Position numbers and translations under genes: made by a program. A stretch of 7,243 nt of DNA from DASROJ01 sp035646975. Its GTDB lineage: Bacteria; Acidobacteriota; Polarisedimenticolia; JACPZX01; DASXTC01. Of the stretch, positions 1 to 4,564 are shown piece by piece; the first letter of the stretch is position 1; the number at the start of each line of letters is the position of its first letter. The notes under the pieces are model-generated. The model was not told the origin of the DNA. It saw only the letters and a program-made list of their open reading frames with translations, and did not search any database. Where the stretch lies: contig DASROJ010000270.1 in NCBI GenBank assembly GCA_035646975.1, forward strand, positions 1 to 7,243, in the 5' to 3' direction.

Positions 1-1
1 C

Positions 2-31
2 ATTATAAGTAGCTGGTCTCGGACCCGTCAA
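2..31 (-). promoter_or_regulatory. sigma70 promoter reading off the left edge
   Basis: On the minus strand TTGACG (plus 26-31) is followed after 18 bases by TATAAT (plus 2-7). That is 5/6 and 6/6 matches to the -35 and -10 consensus at near-optimal spacing. Transcription would start just outside the window and run away from folK. Such good promoters in GC-rich genomes often drive stable RNA or highly expressed genes, but the driven gene is not visible. The region is AT-rich compared with its surroundings. The call rests on pattern match alone. Confidence 0.6.
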
Positions 32-57
32 CACTGCCGGGGCTTTTCGTGTGATGG

Positions 58-66
58 TAATACATG
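58..66. repeat. left copy of putative target-site duplication
   Basis: TAATACATG directly abuts the left terminal repeat of the small element. TAATATATG (222-230) directly abuts the right one, matching at 8 of 9 positions. At this fixed position an 8/9 or better match is expected by chance only about once in ten thousand under uniform base use. The pair therefore supports transposition with a 9-bp duplication followed by one point change. Confidence 0.6.
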
Positions 67-94
67 AGAAAATGCCCCCGATGCGTGTGAAGGT
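67..94 (+). repeat. left terminal inverted repeat of the MITE-like element
   Basis: A 28-base sequence that is the exact reverse complement of 194-221. It contains a run of five C. Beyond position 94 the match to the other end stops being exact. Confidence 0.85.
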
Positions 95-193
95 GAGCTC
101 ATAACCGACTCATTTCAAACTGGATATGAGCAGCTCTTCAAAATCCCAGACCGGAATCCACCATCCGATGCTCATTCAAGCAGTTAACTCGGG

Positions 194-221
194 ACCTTCA
201 CACGCATCGGGGGCATTTTCT
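194..221 (-). repeat. right terminal inverted repeat of the MITE-like element
   Basis: Exact reverse complement of 67-94. Its outer end, CATTTTCT, runs straight into TAATATATG, the putative right-hand target duplication at 222-230. Confidence 0.85.
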
Positions 222-230
222 TAATATATG
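222..230. repeat. right copy of putative target-site duplication
   Basis: TAATATATG directly follows the right terminal repeat and matches the left copy, TAATACATG at 58-66, at 8 of 9 positions. It ends 20 bases before the folK start codon. Confidence 0.6.
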
Positions 231-250
231 CGGGCCCCGGAGTTCTTTCA

Positions 251-796
251 ATGCAGCATTCCGCTGAATCGTTGACCTCAAACAACTTACCTCATCGAGC
301 CTGGATCGGCGCCGGGTCGCGCGACGGGGAGCGCCTCGATGTCATGACCGAAGCGCTCAGGCTGCTTCGCGGGCGCGGTCTGGACATCGTCAGGGTGTCG
401 TCGGTGTATGAGACAGAGCCGGTGGATCTTACCGGCCCCGGGACTGTGCTCAACGGCGCGTTCGAGGTGGCCGGCGCGCCGGCTCCGGCTGACCTGCTGG
501 CCGCCTGTCTCGCTGTGGAGAAAGATCTCGGCCGTCGGCGAGAAGAGGGGCCCGAAGGGGCGCGCCCGATCGATCTGGACATCCTGCTCTACGATGACCT
601 GATCCTGGACCTGCCCGGCTTGACGGTCCCCCATCCGCGCATGCACCGGCGTCTGTTCGTCCTGTCGCCGCTGGCCGAGATCGCTCCGTTGGCGCTGCAT
701 CCCCGTTGCGGGATGACGGTCTCCGCGCTGCTCGAAGCCTGTCCCCGCACCTCCTGGGTGCGTCTGTTCGCGGGGCCGGAACGATGGGATCGTTGA
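251..796 (+). CDS. folK: 2-amino-4-hydroxy-6-hydroxymethyldihydropteridine diphosphokinase (HPPK)
   Basis: This cytosolic enzyme transfers pyrophosphate from ATP to 6-hydroxymethyl-7,8-dihydropterin, the step before dihydropteroate synthase in folate synthesis. The 181-residue protein carries the family signature RPIDLDILLYDD at 105-116. Asp108 and Asp110 correspond to the Mg-binding D95 and D97 of E. coli HPPK, and Arg105 to R92. The motif TVPHPRMHRRLFVLSPLAEI at 125-144 supplies His128 (H115) and Arg134 (R121). The substrate segment SSVYETEPV is at 50-58. The protein is longer than the roughly 160-residue family norm, mainly because about 16 residues precede the first strand. The start is supported by GGAG at 239-242, eight bases before the ATG. 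One oddity is that the usual GSN near the N-terminus reads GSR (22-24). It is the first gene of a run that continues into the kinase and panBCD, and its product pathway feeds the folate cofactor of PanB. Confidence 0.95.
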   Translation: MQHSAESLTSNNLPHRAWIGAGSRDGERLDVMTEALRLLRGRGLDIVRVSSVYETEPVDLTGPGTVLNGAFEVAGAPAPADLLAACLAVEKDLGRRREEGPEGARPIDLDILLYDDLILDLPGLTVPHPRMHRRLFVLSPLAEIAPLALHPRCGMTVSALLEACPRTSWVRLFAGPERWDR

Positions 797-821
797 ACTG
801 AACCGTCGATTCCGATAAGAT
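793..821 (+). promoter_or_regulatory. possible internal promoter for a leaderless kinase mRNA
   Basis: TTGAAC (793-798) and TAAGAT (816-821) are separated by 17 bases, with 4/6 matches each to the sigma70 boxes. The -10-like box ends eight bases before the kinase ATG, so transcription would begin at or next to the start codon. No convincing Shine-Dalgarno sequence precedes that ATG, which agrees with leaderless translation. Both boxes are only moderate matches, so this is tentative. Confidence 0.33.
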
Positions 822-829
822 CCGCCGCC

Positions 830-1465
830 ATGCACTCAAGATTCATCGCAGTGGAAGGACCCATCGGCGTGGGCAAGTCGAGCCTCGTGGAGCTGCTGGC
901 CACGCGGTTCAACGCGGTGAAGGTCAAAGAGCAGATCGAAAACCCGTTCCTGCGCGACTTCTACCAGGAAAAACCTGGCGCGGCCTTTCAGGCGCAGCTC
1001 TTCTTCCTGCTCAACCGGTTCGTGCAGCAGCGCGATCTGTCACAGTCGGACCTGTTCCAGCAATTCACGCTCTGCGACTATATATTCGCCAAGGACAAGA
1101 TCTTCGCCTATCTTAACCTCGACGATTCCGAGCTGATGTTGTACGAGCGGCTCTACGCGCTGCTTTCAGAAAAGGTGCCGCGCCCCGACCTGGTCATCTA
1201 CTTGCAGGCTTCCACCGCCGTGCTGCAGGAGCGAATCCAGAAGCGGCATCGTGATTACGAGTCGGAGATTTCGGGAAAGTACCTGGAGGACCTGAATCAG
1301 GCCTATAATTACTTCTTCTACCACTACACGGAGACCCCGCTGCTGGTCATCAACACGACCGACATCGATTTCGTCGAGAACGAGTCGGATCTCGAAGACC
1401 TGGTGGCGCAGATAAAGGGCATGGGCAAGGGAGTCCAGTACTACATGCCGATGTCGAAGAGATAG
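830..1465 (+). CDS. deoxynucleoside kinase (dGK/dAK-type family)
   Basis: This enzyme phosphorylates deoxynucleosides to their 5'-monophosphates with ATP, in cytosolic salvage for DNA synthesis. The P-loop GPIGVGKS lies at 10-17 of 211 residues. The Glu of VKEQIENPF (34) sits where the family has its catalytic acid. The TLCDYIFAKDKIFA segment (80-93) replaces the DRS/ERS motif of animal kinases, as is common in the Gram-negative branch. The lid, QERIQKRHRDYE at 133-144, supplies the phosphate-binding arginines. Length is usual for the family (about 200-220). I cannot tell from sequence whether it prefers deoxyadenosine, deoxyguanosine or a broader set, so no gene symbol is given. It begins 33 bases after folK and ends 61 bases before panB. 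No clear ribosome site precedes the ATG; a -10-like box sits eight bases upstream instead. Confidence 0.9.
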   Translation: MHSRFIAVEGPIGVGKSSLVELLATRFNAVKVKEQIENPFLRDFYQEKPGAAFQAQLFFLLNRFVQQRDLSQSDLFQQFTLCDYIFAKDKIFAYLNLDDSELMLYERLYALLSEKVPRPDLVIYLQASTAVLQERIQKRHRDYESEISGKYLEDLNQAYNYFFYHYTETPLLVINTTDIDFVENESDLEDLVAQIKGMGKGVQYYMPMSKR

Positions 1466-1526
1466 TCACAGGCTGCTCGCCATTTCCCTCGACCGGTATC
1501 ACGCGGCGGGGAGAAAGGAGAACGTC

Positions 1527-2417
1527 GTGAGCAGGACAGCAGGCAGGACGCAGGGAAAGATCACGGTGCCTTCGATCAGGGGGCGCAAGGGCACCGGCGA
1601 CAGGATCGTCTGCCTCACCGCGTACGACTACCCCACCGCGCGCGCTCTGGATGAAGCCGGCGTGGACATCCTCCTGGTGGGGGATTCCCTCGGCATGGTC
1701 GTTCTGGGCCACGAGACGACACTGCCGGTCACTCTCGACATCATGCTCCACCACACCGCCGCGGTGACGCGGGCCCGACCTCGCGCGCTCGTGGTGGCCG
1801 ACATGCCGTTTCTCTCCTATCACACCGGGCCGGCCGACGCCGTGCGCAACGCGGGCCGGTTTCTGCAGGAGGCGGGCGCCGAGGCGGTGAAGGTCGAAGG
1901 AGGAAGAGCCCGGCTCGAGGTGGTCAGGGCGCTGGTGGCGGCGGATATCCCGGTGATGGGTCATATCGGACTCACTCCCCAGTCGGTCAACACGATGGGC
2001 GGCTACCGGGTCCAGGGCAAGAGCCTTCCCCAGGTGGAGGCGCTGCTCGACGACGCCCGCGCCCTTCAGGAGGCCGGCGTCTTCAGCATCGTCCTGGAGG
2101 GAATGCCGGCCAGCGTGGGAAGCCTCGTCACCCGGTCGACCGCCGTGCCCACCATCGGCATCGGCGCGGGGCCGGACTGCGACGGGCAGGTGCTGGTGAC
2201 ACACGACATGCTGGGGTTCGGCGAAGCCGCCCCCGCCCGGTTCGTCCGCCGGTACGCCGACCTGCGGGGAGCCATCGTGTCGGCGGCGCAGACGTTCTCC
2301 GCGGACGTGAAATCGGGCCGGTACCCCAACGCGCTGGAGTCTTACCCGGCTCCGGCAGAGGTGGAAGCCGAGATGGAAAAGCGTCTCGCGCCGGATGATG
2401 TGACGGAATCGCGCTGA
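1527..2417 (+). CDS. panB: 3-methyl-2-oxobutanoate hydroxymethyltransferase
   Basis: PanB transfers a hydroxymethyl group from 5,10-methylene-tetrahydrofolate to 3-methyl-2-oxobutanoate, giving ketopantoate, the first committed step of pantothenate synthesis. The 296-residue TIM-barrel protein has TAYDYP (31-36), VGDSLGMVVLGHETTLPVT (51-69) with metal-binding Asp53, and VADMPFLSYH (90-99) with Asp92. These match E. coli D45 and D84. KVEGG (122-126) provides Glu124, and VLEGMP (189-194) provides Glu191, equivalent to the catalytic E181. HIGLTPQSVNTMGGY (146-160) and GIGAGPDCDGQVLVTHDMLG complete the active site. Length is slightly above the roughly 265-residue norm because of short extensions at both ends. 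The start is GTG, chosen because GAAAGGAG (1513-1520) lies six bases upstream. Its stop shares a base with the panC ATG, so the two are probably translationally coupled. The pathway step from ketopantoate to pantoate (PanE or IlvC) is not in the window. Confidence 0.97.
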   Translation: MSRTAGRTQGKITVPSIRGRKGTGDRIVCLTAYDYPTARALDEAGVDILLVGDSLGMVVLGHETTLPVTLDIMLHHTAAVTRARPRALVVADMPFLSYHTGPADAVRNAGRFLQEAGAEAVKVEGGRARLEVVRALVAADIPVMGHIGLTPQSVNTMGGYRVQGKSLPQVEALLDDARALQEAGVFSIVLEGMPASVGSLVTRSTAVPTIGIGAGPDCDGQVLVTHDMLGFGEAAPARFVRRYADLRGAIVSAAQTFSADVKSGRYPNALESYPAPAEVEAEMEKRLAPDDVTESR

Positions 2418-3298
2418 TGAGACTCGAGACGATCACGGATCCCGCCAGGATGAAGGAGCGCTCCCGCGAGGTTCGACACGGCGGGATGAAAGTCGGCCTG
2501 GTGCCCACGATGGGATACCTGCACGATGGACATCTCAGCCTCATGCGGCGCGCGCGTCGCGACTGCGGGTGGGTCGTGGCGAGCATTTTCGTCAACCCGT
2601 CGCAGTTCGGTCCCGGCGAGGACTTCGAACATTACCCGCGCGATCTCGAACGCGATCGCGAGATGCTCGAGCGCGCCGAAGTCGACGCGCTGTTCCACCC
2701 GGAGCCGGCGGCGATCTACCCGCGCGATCCCGGCGGGCGCTCCAACTACCACACCTGGATCACCGTCGAGGGTCTTTCCGACGTCCTGTGCGGCGCGGCG
2801 CGTCCCGGCCACTTCCGCGGCGTGGCCACGGTGGTCGCCAAGCTGCTCAATATCGTGGAGCCGGACATCGCCTACTTCGGCCAGAAGGACGCGCAGCAGG
2901 CGATCATCATCCGCACCATGGCTCGCGACCTCAACCTGGCTCCGCGCATCGAGATCTGCCCGACCGTCCGCGAAGCCGACGGACTGGCGATGTCGAGCCG
3001 CAACAAGTACCTCTCGCCAGCCGAGCGCGACGCCGCGCCGGTCATCCATCGCGCGCTTTCGGCGGCGATGGAGGCGGTCGCGGCGGGCGAGCGGTCGCCG
3101 AGGGCGGTGATCGAACGGGCGCGTATCGTGCTGGCGGGCGAGCCGCTGTTCAAGCTGGAGTACATCGAGCTGGTCGACTCGAACGATTTGCGACCGATCA
3201 CGAACGATCGGCTGGCCGGCGAGGCGCTCCTGGCGGCGGCGGGCCGGATCGGCAACACACGCCTCATCGACAACATGGTCGTTGCGGTGAAGGTCTGA
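2417..3298 (+). CDS. panC: pantoate--beta-alanine ligase (pantothenate synthetase)
   Basis: PanC joins pantoate and beta-alanine using ATP through a pantoyl-adenylate intermediate, yielding pantothenate. The 293-residue protein has the nucleotidyltransferase HIGH-type motif in PTMGYLHDGHLSL (30-42, with HDGH at 36-39). It also has FVNPSQFGPGEDFEHYPRD (58-76), RPGHFRGVATVV (129-140) and GQKDAQQ (155-161). The KMSKS-like loop is LAMSSRNKYLS (190-200). All are canonical and nothing expected is missing. Length agrees with the family (about 280). The ATG overlaps the panB stop in TGATG. PanC takes pantoate, derived from the PanB product, and beta-alanine, the product of PanD encoded next, so the three adjacent genes form a functional unit. 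Confidence 0.97.
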   Translation: MRLETITDPARMKERSREVRHGGMKVGLVPTMGYLHDGHLSLMRRARRDCGWVVASIFVNPSQFGPGEDFEHYPRDLERDREMLERAEVDALFHPEPAAIYPRDPGGRSNYHTWITVEGLSDVLCGAARPGHFRGVATVVAKLLNIVEPDIAYFGQKDAQQAIIIRTMARDLNLAPRIEICPTVREADGLAMSSRNKYLSPAERDAAPVIHRALSAAMEAVAAGERSPRAVIERARIVLAGEPLFKLEYIELVDSNDLRPITNDRLAGEALLAAAGRIGNTRLIDNMVVAVKV

Positions 3299-3321
3299 AC
3301 TCACTTCGAGGAGAGTCGCAC

Positions 3322-3711
3322 ATGCTGCGTGAAATGCTCAGGGCCAAGGTCCACCGGGCCACGGTCACCGAGACCAATGTTGATTACGAGGGCAGCCTGA
3401 CGCTGGACGCCACGCTGATGCGCGCGGCCGGAATGGTCGCCTACGAAAGAATCGACGTTTACAACGCCGACAGCGGCGCCCGGTTCAGCACCTACCTGAT
3501 CGAAGGTCAGCCCGACTCCGGCGTCGTTTGCGTCAACGGCGCCGCAGCGCACCTGGCAAAGCCCGGCGAGCGCATCATCATCGCCTGCTACGCCGCGCTG
3601 AGCCCGGAGGAGCTTCGGATGCATCGTCCGGTCGTCGTGCTGGTCGACGCCGCCAACCGGGTCAAGGAGATCCGTCACGAGATCCTGGCCGGCACCGAGG
3701 TGACCGCCTGA
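3322..3711 (+). CDS. panD: aspartate 1-decarboxylase, pyruvoyl-dependent
   Basis: PanD decarboxylates L-aspartate to beta-alanine for PanC. It is made as an inactive proenzyme that cleaves itself between Gly24 and Ser25, the serine becoming the pyruvoyl cofactor. The visible sequence has YEGSLTLD with G24-S25 at exactly the E. coli positions. It also has Lys9, the substrate-binding RFSTY (54-58, with Arg54, Thr57 and Tyr58) and NGAAAH (72-77, with Asn72). The 129 residues match the family length. The frame is open far upstream inside panC, but family alignment and GAGGAG (3308-3313), eight bases before the ATG, fix the start at 3322. It follows panC by 23 bases. No PanZ/PanM maturation partner is seen, as expected outside enterobacteria. 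Confidence 0.97.
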   Translation: MLREMLRAKVHRATVTETNVDYEGSLTLDATLMRAAGMVAYERIDVYNADSGARFSTYLIEGQPDSGVVCVNGAAAHLAKPGERIIIACYAALSPEELRMHRPVVVLVDAANRVKEIRHEILAGTEVTA

Positions 3712-3749
3712 CACACACCCCCGAACGGCTCGGCGCCGAGGCCGTGTCG

Positions 3750-4451
3750 ATGCTCAGGAGAGCCTCCGATGCAAAGGTGGCGGCACGGGCGCGCATCTAC
3801 TTCAAGCCGCACGAGAAGCTTCAGTTCCATGGCGTCACCACGGCGCGCGCGCGGGAGATCGAAAAGAGCCTGCACGCGAAGGTGAAAGGACAGTGGAGCC
3901 AGAACGAAGCGCTTCGTTTCTGCGGGATCCTGGTCAAGGAGGGCTCGCAGGAGGCCAAGGGAATCGGCTTTGGCCTTCTGTCACGCTACCATCGGAGCTT
4001 TCAACAGGAGATGATCGACGATGCCGAGGGCTGGCTCGCTCAGGACCTGTGCGCCAACTGGGCGGCGGTGGACGACCTGTGCCCACGTGTCCTGACACCT
4101 CTGGTCCGAAGGTTTCCCGTCCTGATCCCGCGCGTGAAGCGCTGGTCCCGCTCGCGCAATCTCTGGCTGCGCCGGGCGTCGGCCGTCACGTTCGTGCCGA
4201 TGGCCCGGCACGGTGAGTGTCTCGATGACAGCTACGCGGTGGCCGAGTCGCTGTTCGGCGACAGCGAGGACCTCATCCACAAGGCGGTCGGGTGGCTGCT
4301 GCGCGAAGCGGGCAGGACCGACATGAAGCGTCTCGAGAAGTTTCTCAGACAGCGCGGAGCGGCCATGCCCCGGACCACGGTGCGTTACGCCATCGAGCGG
4401 TTCCCCGAGACCCGGCGCCGGGCTCTTCTCGAGACGACGCGCATCCCCTGA
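3750..4451 (+). CDS. AlkD-like DNA glycosylase (DNA alkylation repair protein)
   Basis: This is a HEAT-like-repeat protein of the AlkC/AlkD superfamily. Characterised AlkD excises positively charged alkylated bases such as 3-methyladenine and 7-methylguanine from DNA. The four residues known to matter in Bacillus cereus AlkD (W109, D113, R148, W187) are all present. Trp104 and Asp108 are in NWAAVDDL, Arg142 is in NLWLRRAS, and Trp182 is in IHKAVGWLLREA, with nearly the same spacing as in AlkD. The chain is 233 residues from the ATG, close to family size, with no signal or membrane segment. Start choice is uncertain. ATG 3750 has GAGG eight bases upstream, and GTG 3744 is also possible. Family-like helix sequence continues upstream (PERLGAEAV), and a CTG at 3708 overlapping the panD stop is preceded by GAGGTGA (3697-3703). 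The gene is the last of the panBCD run and probably co-transcribed, but has no obvious pathway link to pantothenate. Confidence 0.85.
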   Translation: MLRRASDAKVAARARIYFKPHEKLQFHGVTTARAREIEKSLHAKVKGQWSQNEALRFCGILVKEGSQEAKGIGFGLLSRYHRSFQQEMIDDAEGWLAQDLCANWAAVDDLCPRVLTPLVRRFPVLIPRVKRWSRSRNLWLRRASAVTFVPMARHGECLDDSYAVAESLFGDSEDLIHKAVGWLLREAGRTDMKRLEKFLRQRGAAMPRTTVRYAIERFPETRRRALLETTRIP

Positions 4452-4491
4452 GGTTCGCCATGCCGATCCGGCAGCCCATCCTCCTGAGGTT
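4442..4491. repeat. imperfect direct repeat spanning the glycosylase stop codon
   Basis: CATCCCCTGAGGTT at 4442-4455 recurs as CATCCTCCTGAGGTT at 4477-4491, differing by one inserted T. The copies are separated by 21 bases. The first copy contains the TGA stop of the AlkD-like gene. The second ends where similarity to an RND permease C-terminus begins. The arrangement looks like a junction made by slippage or illegitimate recombination. Confidence 0.6.
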
Positions 4492-4564
4492 GCTGCTCGT
4501 CCCGGTCATCTACGCGATCGCGGTTCTGGATCTGAAGCTGGTGCGTTGGGAGGGCTCGACCTGA
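4460..4564 (+). pseudogene. probable remnant of an RND efflux permease C-terminus (34-codon ORF)
   Basis: The ORF encodes 34 residues with a hydrophobic stretch, LLRLLLVPVIYAIAVLD, followed by LKLVRWEG and a stop. From memory of the family, the pattern LLLVPVIYAI-VLDLKLV-WE resembles the last transmembrane helix and cytoplasmic tail of HAE-type RND permeases, which are over 1000 residues long. Everything upstream of about 4490 in this frame is AlkD antisense or shadow sequence, so the rest of the permease is absent. GAGG (4450-4453), six bases before the ATG, means the fragment could still be translated as a small membrane peptide. It begins eight bases after the glycosylase stop and overlaps the convergent regulator gene by 59 bases. 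The alternative is a genuine small membrane protein. The family match is from recollection and short, so confidence is moderate. Confidence 0.45.

Larger units (their letters stand above)
67..221. mobile_element. MITE-like element, 155 bp, with 28-bp terminal inverted repeats
   Basis: Positions 67-94 and 194-221 are perfect inverted copies over 28 bases, starting AGAAAATGCCCCCG at each outer end. They enclose about 99 bases with no coding potential. The pair is flanked by TAATACATG and TAATATATG, which looks like a 9-bp target-site duplication. The interior has a further 7-base inverted pair, GCTCATA at 97-103 and TATGAGC at 125-131, so the inside can also fold. Small size, long perfect ends, flanking duplication and no transposase together fit a non-autonomous element mobilised in trans by an insertion sequence with matching ends. 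I do not recognise the terminal sequence as belonging to a named IS family. It lies between a leftward promoter and the folK ribosome site, so it could affect expression of either neighbour. A large structural RNA or a bidirectional terminator is a weaker alternative, because there is no short GC stem followed by a T-run. Confidence 0.65.

Noticed and set aside
67..221. Integron attC site, CRISPR unit or rho-independent terminator
   Set aside because: No RYYYAAC/GTTRRRY core pair at the ends, only two inverted (not direct) copies, and no short GC stem with a T-run. Flanking duplication fits transposition better.
199..227. folK promoter using TAATAT (222-227) at the element's right edge
   Set aside because: The sequence 17 bases upstream (CACACG) does not resemble a -35 box, and I see no better pairing. 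folK must have a promoter, but I cannot point to it.
1350..2204. 284-codon open frame on the minus strand
   Set aside because: It lies antisense to the end of the kinase gene and most of panB, with low-complexity shadow-like composition and no ribosome site or motif.
2342..3304. 320-codon open frame on the minus strand
   Set aside because: It is antisense to panC, which has all its family motifs. The composition (Arg/His/Asp-rich) is that of a GC-rich shadow frame and no family motif is visible.
2569..3321. Upstream extension of the panD frame through panC
   Set aside because: PanD proteins begin at MLRE-like sequence with Gly24-Ser25. The extension is an out-of-frame reading of panC and is Arg-rich nonsense.
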